Assembly (NCBI GenBank): GCA_964569715.1
Contig: CAZMUD010000056.1
Coordinates: 1 to 7,004, forward strand
Source of the DNA: CAZMUD01 sp964569715
GTDB lineage: Bacteria; Chloroflexota; Dehalococcoidia; Dehalococcoidales; UBA2162
Direction of reading: 5' to 3'
DNA length: 7,004 nucleotides
This document shows, one piece after another, positions 1-6,680 of this stretch. Made by a program: the position numbers and the translations under genes. The notes under the pieces were generated by a model. That model saw only the letters and a list, made by a program, of their open reading frames with translations. It did not search any database and was not told the origin of the DNA. How positions within the stretch are numbered: position 1 is the first letter of the stretch; each line of letters starts with the position of its first letter.

Positions 1-2
1 CA

Positions 3-932
3 AAAAAAACAAAATCAATAAACCACTCTAAAAAGAACAAAAAAACTATAAAACAGGTAGTAGGTTGTTTATTCACAACAGCCCTATTGGTAACATCCTG
101 TAACCAGGCAGTCACCAAGGAAGAAGCAGCGCCATCAGAAGAAGCTGCTAATAATATTACTGCGACTATTACATTTATAGTACCTGAGGAACTTCCGCCG
201 GCAACTGTCGGCATCCCTTATAGTTATTCTTTTGCCACAGCGACGAATCCTGCAGGAGGCAATCCCCCCTATACCTTCGTCCTTGGCTCGGGAGTGGGGT
301 TTCCTCCGTTCGGTCTCATCCTTGACCTCAATGGTTTACTAAGCGGCACACCCACGGCGGCAGGAACGCGGACTTTTGAAGTGTGTGTTAATGACCTAGG
401 TGGAAATCAAGCCTGCCAAATGACATCGCTGACTGTAGAAGCAGCACCAGCGGTTTGGACGGGGACATTTGAGATTATCGGTGCAGAAGACCAAAACTCT
501 ATTGGTGTAAATTATGTACAGGAATACCACGCATCTGGCGAGTTCTCGTTTAGGATTCTGAGCGATGACACCATTGAGGGAAGTGGTACTGCACAAGGGG
601 AGTACACCAGTTTCCAAAGCAGTGGAGGTAATATTTTAGAAGGAGAAGCTAGCTTTACTACAGATTTCTCTGTCAGAGGATACTACTACCAAGGCGTTGA
701 ATCTACCATCCAATTCAGAGATTTATCACCGTCTGAATTTACTATAACGACAACGACATACTGGAAAGACGGAGAAACTACTTCTTACACATTGAGCGTA
801 CCAGTCTTCTATGGTTTTACCTACATGGCTATCGGTATAGAAATCGTGGACGGAGCGACGGATGAAGACACGGAGGGTTGGGGCGGCATGGGGGAAATCC
901 GTCGGATAATCAGTCTAAGCAGGCAAGATTAA
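3..932 (+). CDS. Putative Ig-domain (He_PIG-like) lipoprotein, 5'-partial
   Basis: Probably a surface-anchored lipoprotein; its ligand or function is unknown. The reading frame is open to the window edge. The first in-frame start-like codon is TTG at 87, but it falls inside the signal peptide, so the true start lies off the window. Translation from base 3 gives a Lys/Asn-rich n-region, a hydrophobic stretch (VVGCLFTTALLV) and a lipobox LVTS|C with the Cys codon at 99-101, as expected for signal peptidase II processing. A low-complexity Glu/Ala linker follows. Bases about 186-465 encode a putative Ig domain: LPPATVGIPYSYSF, then GGNPPYTF, then GLLSGTPTAAGTRTFEV, the hallmark He_PIG pattern. 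Two Cys in the last strands (CVNDLGGNQAC) could form a disulfide outside the cytoplasm. The remaining ~150 residues are Thr/Ser/Tyr/Gly-rich, probably all-beta, with no family I recognise. At least 309 residues are visible. The stop is TAA at 930-932, with no terminator-like hairpin after it. Confidence 0.85.
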   Translation, partial: KKTKSINHSKKNKKTIKQVVGCLFTTALLVTSCNQAVTKEEAAPSEEAANNITATITFIVPEELPPATVGIPYSYSFATATNPAGGNPPYTFVLGSGVGFPPFGLILDLNGLLSGTPTAAGTRTFEVCVNDLGGNQACQMTSLTVEAAPAVWTGTFEIIGAEDQNSIGVNYVQEYHASGEFSFRILSDDTIEGSGTAQGEYTSFQSSGGNILEGEASFTTDFSVRGYYYQGVESTIQFRDLSPSEFTITTTTYWKDGETTSYTLSVPVFYGFTYMAIGIEIVDGATDEDTEGWGGMGEIRRIISLSRQD

Positions 933-1028
933 CATACCCAGTTAAACGATTCTGCTACTCACTCCAGCCGATACTGGCAGAGGACTATACAAAACTACAC
1001 AACTACATTCCGCACACACAGCACGGCA

Positions 1029-1057
1029 TTGACAAAGCCTTAGTAGAGGACTAAACT
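1029..1057 (+). promoter_or_regulatory. Sigma70-type promoter of the DUF805 gene
   Basis: A perfect TTGACA -35 (1029-1034) is followed by a 17-base spacer and TAAACT (1052-1057, 4 of 6 matches to TATAAT). Transcription would begin near 1064, leaving a leader of about 50 bases before the ATG at 1115. The position and spacing support it; expression is not shown. Confidence 0.55.
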
Positions 1058-1114
1058 CAAGTCCCAATATGTGAAATGTGGGAAATCCCAGAAAATAACT
1101 GAAAGGAGGCATGT

Positions 1115-1483
1115 ATGAGCTGGTATCTACAGGTATTGAAAAAGTACGTCGTTTTTAGCGGGCGAGCACGGCGAAAGGAGTATTGGTATTTCTTTTTATT
1201 CAATACAATTATCGGTTTTGTGCTCAGTTTCATCGAGGGTCTTACCAGTATCGCCGCCGGAACCGACTATAGCGTGCTTGCAGGCATCTATAGTTTAGCT
1301 GTCTTGCTACCAAGCATTGGTGTTTCAATCAGAAGGCTGCACGATACTGGTCGTAGTGGTTGGTGGTTATTCATTAACCTAATTCCACTTATCGGTGCTA
1401 TTATACTGCTTATCTTTATGGTGTCAGACAGCCAAGCAGGGACAAATCAGTACGGCCCTTCACCAAAGCTTGTTGAACAATAA
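1115..1483 (+). CDS. DUF805 family small integral membrane protein
   Basis: A 122-residue inner-membrane protein of the DUF805 (YhaH/YhaI) family, whose molecular function is not known. All three family signatures are present: SGRARRKEYW at residues 15-24, RRLHDTGRSGWW at 73-84, and GTNQYGPSP at 109-117 near the C-terminus. Hydrophobic segments at about 26-42, 52-70 and 83-103 predict three membrane passes, with the basic first motif before the first helix. The length is typical of the family. The start is set by AAAGGAGG at 1102-1109, five bases before the ATG at 1115. An ATG at 1111 is out of frame and closes quickly. The gene has its own predicted promoter (1029-1057) and is followed by the YifB gene after 47 bases, so co-transcription with it is possible. 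Confidence 0.92.
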   Translation: MSWYLQVLKKYVVFSGRARRKEYWYFFLFNTIIGFVLSFIEGLTSIAAGTDYSVLAGIYSLAVLLPSIGVSIRRLHDTGRSGWWLFINLIPLIGAIILLIFMVSDSQAGTNQYGPSPKLVEQ

Positions 1484-1509
1484 CCACATTCCGCACGGAC
1501 AGGGGTTTA

Positions 1510-1518
1510 TGGTATAGT
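1510..1518 (+). promoter_or_regulatory. Extended -10 element just upstream of the YifB/ComM gene
   Basis: TGG followed by TATAGT (1510-1518) matches the extended -10 pattern TGnTATAAT, with 5 of 6 in the hexamer. No good -35 lies at normal spacing (TTCCGC at 1489-1494 is poor), which extended -10 promoters tolerate. The start point would be near 1525, only about six bases before the ATG at 1531. The transcript would then be almost leaderless, and no Shine-Dalgarno motif is visible before this ATG. The call is tentative. Confidence 0.35.
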
Positions 1519-1530
1519 GTAAGCTGAACT

Positions 1531-3051
1531 ATGTTAGCCAAGGTCATAAGCTGTGCCATCGTGGGACTGGAGGGGGCTATCGTTGAGGTCGAGGCAGATA
1601 TGTCCCCCGGCCTGCCCTCATTTACCATCGTTGGATTGCCTGATGCCGCCGTCCAGGAATCCAGGGAACGGGTGAGAGCCGCTATCCGAAACTCCGGTTG
1701 CACTTTCCCGATGAAGCGTATTATAGTTAATCTTGCCCCTGCCGACCTCAAGAAAGCCGGACCGGCTTATGATTTGCCCATCGCTCTTGGTATTCTCCTC
1801 AGCTCAGAGCAAGTATATGCCGATGTTTCCCAGACCCTCCTCCTCGGTGAACTATCACTGGATGGTAGCTTACGTCATACCAACGGTGTCTTACCTATGG
1901 TTGCCCTGTCTCACGAGCAGGGATTCTCTACTATTATTGTGCCTGAAGCCGATGCCAAAGAGGCATCCTTGATAAAGGAGGCTAAAATCATCCCCATCAG
2001 CTCATTATCTCAACTGGTTAGCTACCTCAAGGGAGAAATACCAGCCCCGGAGTATAAATCTGCCGAAGTCGATGAATACAGTCCGCCGGCTTCCTCGATT
2101 ACCGACCTGGCTTACATTAAAGGACAGGAGCATGTCAAGCGAGCCTTAGAGGTAGCTGCCGCTGGAGGACATAATGTAATAATGATGGGTCCCCCTGGCA
2201 GTGGTAAAACGCTGCTGGCACGCTCACTCCCCTCGATACTACCGTCAATGACTAATGAGGAAGCCCTGGAGGTTACCAAGATTTATAGTGTAACTGGTCT
2301 GCTGCCATCGGATACCCCCCTACTCAGACAGCGACCCTTCCGCTCCCCTCACTACACTATTTCAAACGCTGGTCTGGTGGGTGGCGGACACTGGCCGAAA
2401 CCTGGCGAAATAAGCCTTAGTCACCGGGGAGTCCTCTTCCTTGATGAGCTCCCTGAGTTTGGGCATTCACTGCTTGAGACATTACGTCAGCCTCTGGAAG
2501 ACAAGGTAATAACCATCAGCCGGGCTCAAGGCAGTGTAAGCTTTCCCGCTAACTTTATGCTGGTAGGAGCTATGAACCCCTGCCCATGCGGTTACTATGG
2601 CGACCCTTTTAGACAGTGCACCTGCCCCACCAGTCTGGTTTCACGGTATCAGCGGCGTATCAGCGGACCATTTATTGACCGGGTCGATATATTTGTTGAA
2701 GTGCCCCACATTGATTACGAAAAGCTTGCTGACGACAGGCTAGGGGAGAAATCAGAGAAAGCCCAAGCCAGGGTAATAGCTGCCCGTTTCCTACAGCGTC
2801 AACGCTTTGACGGAACCAGACTAACCTGCAATGCTGAAATGACGCCAACCGAGGTAAGAGAATTTTGCCGGGTAGAAGAATCAGCCCAGAGCCTCTTGAA
2901 AGCAGCGATGAAACAACTTTACCTCTCCGCCCGCGCCTTCCACCGAATACTCAAGCTAGCCCGAACTATCGCCGACCTGGAAAACAGTGATATAATTAAA
3001 GCCCATCACCTGGCTGAAGCTATCCAGTATAGACCGAGAAGCCTGTTATAG
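1531..3051 (+). CDS. comM: YifB/ComM family Mg-chelatase-like AAA+ ATPase
   Basis: A cytoplasmic AAA+ ATPase of the YifB/ComM family. In Vibrio and Haemophilus relatives, ComM is a hexameric helicase that promotes branch migration when incoming DNA is integrated during natural transformation; that role here is inferred from family. The N-terminal ChlI-type domain (about 1-170) has GLPSFTIVGLPDAAVQESRE. The Mg-chelatase ATPase core shows Walker A GPPGSGKT at 220-227, Walker B VLFLDE at 301-306, sensor-1 region GAMNPC at 346-351, the paired cysteine motifs CPC (351-353) and CTC (363-365), and SGPFIDRVD at 378-386. The C-terminal domain (about 410-506) has LSARAFHRILKLARTIADLE. At 506 residues it is full length and no key residue is missing. 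The MLAKV start is the family norm, although no ribosome binding site is visible. No other competence gene is in the window. Confidence 0.95.
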   Translation: MLAKVISCAIVGLEGAIVEVEADMSPGLPSFTIVGLPDAAVQESRERVRAAIRNSGCTFPMKRIIVNLAPADLKKAGPAYDLPIALGILLSSEQVYADVSQTLLLGELSLDGSLRHTNGVLPMVALSHEQGFSTIIVPEADAKEASLIKEAKIIPISSLSQLVSYLKGEIPAPEYKSAEVDEYSPPASSITDLAYIKGQEHVKRALEVAAAGGHNVIMMGPPGSGKTLLARSLPSILPSMTNEEALEVTKIYSVTGLLPSDTPLLRQRPFRSPHYTISNAGLVGGGHWPKPGEISLSHRGVLFLDELPEFGHSLLETLRQPLEDKVITISRAQGSVSFPANFMLVGAMNPCPCGYYGDPFRQCTCPTSLVSRYQRRISGPFIDRVDIFVEVPHIDYEKLADDRLGEKSEKAQARVIAARFLQRQRFDGTRLTCNAEMTPTEVREFCRVEESAQSLLKAAMKQLYLSARAFHRILKLARTIADLENSDIIKAHHLAEAIQYRPRSLL

Positions 3052-3115
3052 CCCAGCCAGATAAATAAAATTGGAATTCAGAGTAGGCAACAGCTTATAT
3101 GTGACTATTAGGCTC

Positions 3116-3145
3116 TTGACATTTCAGTAGTTAATAGGTTACTCT
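3116..3145 (+). promoter_or_regulatory. Candidate promoter of the DUF5679 gene
   Basis: A perfect TTGACA -35 lies at 3116-3121. The best -10 at usable spacing is TACTCT (3140-3145, 18-base spacer), which is weak. It lies in the 123-base gap after the YifB stop and before a strong ribosome binding site, so an independent promoter for the small gene is reasonable. Confidence 0.45.
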
Positions 3146-3174
3146 TTAGAATACTCAAAAAGGAGGTAGGTAAA

Positions 3175-3315
3175 ATGCAAGCATACTGTGTGAAGTGCCG
3201 CTCCAAGAGGGAAATGAAGGATACCAAAGCCATAACTATGAAGAATGGCAAACCAGCAACCCAGGGTGTGTGCCCGGTATGTGGCACCAAGATGTTCAGA
3301 ATAGGCAAGAGTTAA
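3175..3315 (+). CDS. DUF5679 family zinc-ribbon-like microprotein, 46 aa
   Basis: A 46-residue basic protein. It begins MQAYCVKCRSKREMKD, continues with AITMKNGKPATQGVCPVCG, and ends FRIGKS. Two CxxC pairs (Cys5/Cys8 and Cys33/Cys36) form a four-cysteine knuckle arrangement, as expected for a single structural zinc site. The sequence matches what I recall of DUF5679, a family of uncharacterised tiny proteins; its function is unknown, and nucleic acid or protein binding would be guesswork. The start is very well supported by AAGGAGG at 3160-3166, eight bases before the ATG. The gene is a self-contained unit with a candidate promoter upstream and an intrinsic terminator about 30 bases after the TAA stop. 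It is easily missed by gene callers with a length cutoff. Confidence 0.9.
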   Translation: MQAYCVKCRSKREMKDTKAITMKNGKPATQGVCPVCGTKMFRIGKS

Positions 3316-3343
3316 GACTGGTATGGTGGATATGGGATTCCTG

Positions 3344-3387
3344 GGAAGGCTGGCTATCTGTGAATAGGTGCCAGCCTTTCTAATTTT
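3344..3387 (+). terminator. Rho-independent terminator after the DUF5679 gene
   Basis: AAGGCTGGC (3346-3354) and GCCAGCCTT (3370-3378) form a perfect 9-bp stem, extended by a G-T wobble (3345/3379) and a G-C pair (3344/3380), with a 15-base loop. TAATTTT (3381-3387) follows on the + strand. The minus strand has no T tract after the stem, so it points in the + direction. It closes the + strand gene block. Confidence 0.75.
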
Positions 3388-3649
3388 ACACAATTTGGAC
3401 TGTTGCTACATAAACGAGGCTTTGCTGATAGCCTGTCCGGCGTGCTCAGGTTGAAGTTGAGGAATTTCGGGACCGAGATTCTGTCATAGCTTCCAGGGCT
3501 TGACGGATATGACCAGCGAGGTGCGCACCGGCTCGGGGAAGGGGATAACCCGGAAAGATGTCAGTGCTACTTGACGGCAATGCTCAAAGGCTGCTTGCTT
3601 CCATACCTCAGAAATAATCAGCTGAACACGCTTCTTCCATGCTGGCAGC
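3388..3649. other. Gene-free gap between converging blocks, possible decayed coding sequence
   Basis: This stretch lies between the + strand terminator and the 3' end of the minus-strand acyl-CoA ligase. No gene with a start codon and ribosome binding site is visible. On the minus strand one frame is open from within the ligase 3' end down to a TGA at 3484-3486, giving a protein-like peptide with FRVIPFPEPVRTSLVISV. After that stop the same frame continues with GPEIPQLQPEHAGQAISKASF to a stop near 3409. A second minus frame overlaps it with HLAGHIRQALEAMTES. This might be a frameshifted remnant, but open runs of this length also arise by chance. A perfect 10-base palindrome GGTGCGCACC is at 3520-3529. 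I see no clear terminator for the ligase. Confidence 0.3.
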
Positions 3650-5377
3650 TTAGGCGTTACGTACCTTCTTGGCTTTGGCTAGGAACTCATCTAACCTCTT
3701 CTTGATGGCTATTTTGTCATACTTGCCCACGCTGGTCTTGGGTACATCATCGACAATAGCCATGTAATACGGTAGCATCCATTTGGTTATTTTCCCCTTG
3801 TCCACACCCTCGACCTGAAGGAATTTAAGTACATCTTCTTCCTTCTGGGTAGCTCCAGGCACCAGCTTGATAAGGCCTATCGGTATCTCTCCCCACTTTT
3901 CGTTGGGAACGCCGACGTAAGCCGCCTCCAGAACAAAGTCAGCCATGGCTGTCAGGTTCTCCAGCAGCACGGTTGGCACCATCTCGGCGCCGCTTCTTAT
4001 CACATCCGTTATTCTATCGGCGATTGTTATGTAGCTGTCTTCATCAACAGTAGCCACATCCCCGGTGTGGAACCACCCGTCCCTCCACGCCTCGGCTGTC
4101 CTCTCCGGGTCTTTGAAGTATTCTCCCATTATCCAGTGTCCTCTTAATACTATCTCACCCATCGTCTTACCGTCATGTGGCACCGGCTTGCCATCCTCAC
4201 CAATAACCTGAGTTTCAATCCCTGGAACAGGCAACCCGGTCTTGACCCTGACCTCGTCCAGTTTCTCCTTTGGCCAGTCCTTCATTTCACGTTTGATGAA
4301 AGCGCCGATTGAACCGGCGGCAGTCTCGGTCATACCATATCCGGATGCAGCGGTAAACCCGGGAATAAGCTTCTCCGCCTTGGCTTTCAAACCCAGTGGC
4401 AGGGCAGCACCACCGACGGCTATACCTGCCAGGCTGCTCAAATCATACTTATCGAGGTCTGGAAACTCAATGAGCATCGCCAGCATCGTTGGTACCAGAC
4501 CGGCACTGGTAACCTTCTCGGTCTGAACCAGCTCACAGAAGCTCTCAGGAGTGAACCTACCGGGAAATACCATTTTGTTGGCACTAAAGACGTAGTAGTA
4601 GGGCGCCCCCCAGGCATGGATATGGAATAGCGGGATGTTGACCATAGGTACATTAACATCAGGTTCTGGAGGCATGCTTGATGGCCTGGTAGCGAAGTTT
4701 TGGGCGATTATTAAGTACAGGCTCTGCAGGTGGAGCTGTCTATGGGTAAACAGGACTCCCTTGGGTAGTCCCGTAGTGCCGGTGGTGTAATAGAGGCTAG
4801 CATAGGTATCCTCGTCCAGATTCGGCCAGTCAAATTCTGCCGGCTGGTCTTTTATCAGCTCTTCGTATTCATAGAGGGGTTCAATCTTGGTGTCAGGCTT
4901 TCCCGGCTTATCCGATATATAGACGAATTTCTCGACGGTAGATTTTATGCGGTCATAGATTGCTTCAACAAGGGGCATGATAATGTCGTCGAAGAATATT
5001 ATTTTATCTTCGGCGTGATTGATTGTATATACTATGTGGTCCAGTGAAAGCCTGATATTTATTGGATGTGCCACGGCACCAATGCAGGAAACAGCATACA
5101 CAAGCTCCAGGTGCCGGTGATGATTCAGTGCCATGGTAGCTACTCTATCGCCCGGCTCATCAGCCTTTCCCGTCTTTACTCCCAGGCCTTTCAGTGCATG
5201 GGCAAGTTGGCACGTGCGCCGGTACCACTCAAGCCAGGTAAATCTATAGTATTCGCCGGCGTCATTTCGGTAGACAACGCCAATCTCATCGGGATACAGG
5301 TTCACCGGTGTCTTCATGAAGGTCGTCAGTAGTAACGGATACCGCGTGCTGAACTCAGGATAGGTCTTAGCTTTCAT
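3650..5377 (-). CDS. AlkK-like fatty acyl-CoA ligase (AMP-forming)
   Basis: An ANL-superfamily adenylating enzyme that activates a carboxylic acid with ATP and CoA via an acyl-adenylate. The closest resemblance is to AlkK/FadD-type medium- or long-chain fatty acyl-CoA ligases; the exact substrate cannot be read. Motifs in order: the ATP/AMP loop YYTTGTTGLPKGV at 196-208, FHIHAWGAPYY at 251-261 (AlkK-like substrate-side motif), GYGMTETA at 346-353, GEIVLRG at 407-413, GWFHTGD at 434-440 with the ribose-binding Asp440, the hinge region DRITDVIRSG at 454-463, and the C-terminal PKTSVGKYDK with catalytic Lys552. The length of 575 is normal and no key residue is lost. There is no signal peptide, so it is probably cytoplasmic. 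The start is fixed by GAGGAGA (+ strand 5384-5390 complement) six bases before the ATG. It lies 136 bases downstream of tyrA with its own predicted promoter, so a separate lipid-metabolism unit is likely. Confidence 0.93.
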   Translation of the reverse strand: MKAKTYPEFSTRYPLLLTTFMKTPVNLYPDEIGVVYRNDAGEYYRFTWLEWYRRTCQLAHALKGLGVKTGKADEPGDRVATMALNHHRHLELVYAVSCIGAVAHPINIRLSLDHIVYTINHAEDKIIFFDDIIMPLVEAIYDRIKSTVEKFVYISDKPGKPDTKIEPLYEYEELIKDQPAEFDWPNLDEDTYASLYYTTGTTGLPKGVLFTHRQLHLQSLYLIIAQNFATRPSSMPPEPDVNVPMVNIPLFHIHAWGAPYYYVFSANKMVFPGRFTPESFCELVQTEKVTSAGLVPTMLAMLIEFPDLDKYDLSSLAGIAVGGAALPLGLKAKAEKLIPGFTAASGYGMTETAAGSIGAFIKREMKDWPKEKLDEVRVKTGLPVPGIETQVIGEDGKPVPHDGKTMGEIVLRGHWIMGEYFKDPERTAEAWRDGWFHTGDVATVDEDSYITIADRITDVIRSGAEMVPTVLLENLTAMADFVLEAAYVGVPNEKWGEIPIGLIKLVPGATQKEEDVLKFLQVEGVDKGKITKWMLPYYMAIVDDVPKTSVGKYDKIAIKKRLDEFLAKAKKVRNA

Positions 5378-5470
5378 TTTACTTCTCCTCTTTCCTAAAT
5401 TTATTTCCCATGATAGAATCCCGTGAGGCGAGGATTCACTCTGATTTATGGCGTTCTTGGAGGATTGCTA

Positions 5471-5499
5471 ATTTTTGCATTTATCGCCGATGCTGTCAA
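5471..5499 (-). promoter_or_regulatory. Promoter of the acyl-CoA ligase gene
   Basis: On the minus strand, TTGACA (complement of 5494-5499) is followed by a 17-base spacer ending in TGC and then AAAAAT (complement of 5471-5476). This gives a perfect -35 plus an extended -10 with 4 of 6 hexamer matches. It starts just past the tyrA stop. The leader would be about 87 bases and contains a 6-bp hairpin (GAATCC at 5416-5421 with GGATTC at 5432-5437). Confidence 0.5.
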
Positions 5500-5513
5500 G
5501 CCGATGTCCTTGT

Positions 5514-6386
5514 CTATAACCTTTCCAGGAGCTTGTAGATGTCTTCGTAGGACTTGCCAAAATCGGGGTCATTCTTTTCCAGTCCATCTTTTAGGGCATT
5601 CATTCTTTTTATAAATTCCTGCCTGTCTTTGTTCTTTACTATGTCAGCCCATATTTTTGAGCTTTTTTGGAACAGTTCTTCGATTTCCGTCATTTTGGGT
5701 AGATTCATCTGCAGGGAGGCGTAAAGCTCCGGGTCTTCAGTGATAACACTCTCCGCTAATGTCAGCAGTACTTTATAAGTTGGGCCACCAATTGCTTTCA
5801 TCTGTTTTAACCGATTGAAGTTAAGCAGAGTATCAGCAGAAGCTATAGCAATGAAGTGGGAGAGCCCTAAAATAACTGCCATCATTTCATCGTGTTCCTG
5901 TGGGGTCATCAGGGTAACTCTGGCTCCTCGTGCTTCTAAATACTGCTTGATTTTTTGAGCTAGGGCTGTCTCATTATCATTGGTTGGAGTGAGCACGAAG
6001 TTTTGATTTAGGATATCCCTGGCACCCGGGCCAAACACCGGATGTGCACCTAGCACTAGCCCTGTTTTTATATACTTGTGCATTGTTTCCACCGGGAATA
6101 CTTTGATAGAGGTGATGTCTATAATAATCTGCTTGGGCTGTAGATAAGGCTGGAGCTGCTTTACCACCTCCTCAAAATTGTCTATTGGCACCGATATTAA
6201 AACCACGTCAGCACTCCTAACTGCCGACGAAAAATCAGTGGTGACCTCGACGCCCAGTTGCTCCTTGACTTCTAAGAGCTTCTTTTTGTTTCTGCCGGTT
6301 ATTATTACCTCCTTGCCATCTTTCAATAAAAAGCTGGCAAACCACCGTCCCATCTTTCCTGAGCCGCCGATTATTGCTACTTTCAT
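5514..6386 (-). CDS. tyrA: Prephenate dehydrogenase
   Basis: Oxidative decarboxylation of prephenate to 4-hydroxyphenylpyruvate with NAD(P), the committed step to tyrosine, in the cytoplasm. The N-terminal Rossmann fold has the dinucleotide loop GGSGKMG (7-13) and VVLISVPIDN (61-70). IIIDITSIK (87-95) and GAHPVFGPGA (113-122) are the prephenate dehydrogenase signature regions. TPQEHDEMMA (161-170) and GLSHFIA (174-180) belong to the helical C-terminal dimerisation and catalytic domain. At 290 residues it is a stand-alone, monofunctional enzyme with no fused chorismate mutase or ACT domain visible. AAGGA lies about eight bases before the ATG. A weak promoter-like TAAAAT sits at 6412-6417 on the complement, with a poor -35. 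The upstream neighbour on the same strand is pheA, so the two branch enzymes from prephenate are adjacent, separated by a repeat-filled gap. Confidence 0.94.
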   Translation of the reverse strand: MKVAIIGGSGKMGRWFASFLLKDGKEVIITGRNKKKLLEVKEQLGVEVTTDFSSAVRSADVVLISVPIDNFEEVVKQLQPYLQPKQIIIDITSIKVFPVETMHKYIKTGLVLGAHPVFGPGARDILNQNFVLTPTNDNETALAQKIKQYLEARGARVTLMTPQEHDEMMAVILGLSHFIAIASADTLLNFNRLKQMKAIGGPTYKVLLTLAESVITEDPELYASLQMNLPKMTEIEELFQKSSKIWADIVKNKDRQEFIKRMNALKDGLEKNDPDFGKSYEDIYKLLERL

Positions 6387-6458
6387 TAGTTTATCCTTGT
6401 TAGCTTGGACTATTTTACCCCCATTCTCCAGTTTTTACCAGTGTGGGGTGAACCCCAT

Positions 6459-6474
6459 CCCCCTGTGTCCCCCT
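6459..6474 (+). repeat. Left copy of the 16-base inverted repeat bounding the island
   Basis: CCCCCTGTGTCCCCCT matches the reverse complement of 6744-6759 at 15 of 16 positions. The similarity weakens but continues on both sides (CCC-rich flanks). The two copies are about 270 bases apart and face each other, as terminal inverted repeats would. Confidence 0.65.
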
Positions 6475-6582
6475 TCCCCTTGAACTCCTCTGAAGACTGG
6501 CCTTCTCCCTTTTGTAAAGGGAGATAGAGAGGGATTTCAAATCCCCCTTAATCCCCCTTTTCCAAAGGGGGAGAAATTAAGA

Positions 6583-6603
6583 AAGAGGGGCTTCGCCCCT
6601 CTT
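6583..6603 (-). terminator. Terminator-like hairpin inside the pheA-tyrA gap
   Basis: On the minus (operon) strand, AAGAGGGGC and GCCCCTCTT form a perfect 9-bp stem with a GAA loop, followed by TCTTAATTTCT. The stem is strong but the T-rich tail is interrupted, so it could be a partial terminator that lowers tyrA expression relative to pheA, or only part of the repeat. Confidence 0.35.
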
Positions 6604-6655
6604 AACACCCCGTTGCTTACTTTTTAGATATTTTGGCGGTTCTTCCTGATTTTGT

Positions 6656-6680
6656 TGGTAGCCCAAGTTAGACTCGAACT
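6656..6680 (-). pseudogene. tRNA 3'-end-like remnant (T-loop to CCA)
   Basis: Read on the minus strand, the segment has a T-loop TTCGAGT preceded by AG, then exactly 5 bases (CTAAC) for the 3' T-stem, exactly 7 bases (TTGGGCT) for the 3' acceptor arm, a discriminator A and an encoded CCA. The 5' T-stem does not pair beyond the first two positions (G-C, A-T), and no matching acceptor 5' arm (AGCCCAA) is found upstream on that strand. It is therefore not a functional tRNA. It could be a tRNA fragment left by an integration or recombination event, or a chance match. Confidence 0.35.

Noticed and set aside
1005..1496. ACATTCCGCAC occurs as an 11-base direct repeat on either side of the DUF805 gene (1005-1015 and 1486-1496).
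   Set aside because: A few matching 11-mers are expected by chance in 7 kb. There is no extended similarity, and the enclosed gene has no mobility functions, so target-site duplication is not supported.
4242..4526. Open frames on the opposite strand and in other frames within the acyl-CoA ligase gene.
   Set aside because: They are shadows of the ligase, whose motifs are continuous across the region.
5411..5542. A 43-codon + strand frame beginning ATGATAGAATCC in the tyrA-ligase gap.
   Set aside because: It has no ribosome binding site, its composition is Arg/Cys/Trp-rich and unlike its neighbours, and it overlaps the tyrA 3' end in antisense.
5423..5614. A + strand GTG-initiated frame whose start reads RRGFTLIYGVLGGLLIFAF, reminiscent of a type IV pilin N-terminus.
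   Set aside because: It has no ribosome binding site, lacks the usual Glu after the GFTLI motif, and its 3' half runs antisense through the tyrA 3' end. The first part overlaps the predicted ligase promoter and leader.
6178..6483. A + strand open frame of 101 codons antisense to the tyrA 5' end.
   Set aside because: It is antisense to a well-supported Rossmann-fold coding sequence, has no ribosome binding site, and ends in low-complexity Pro-rich translation of the C-rich repeat.
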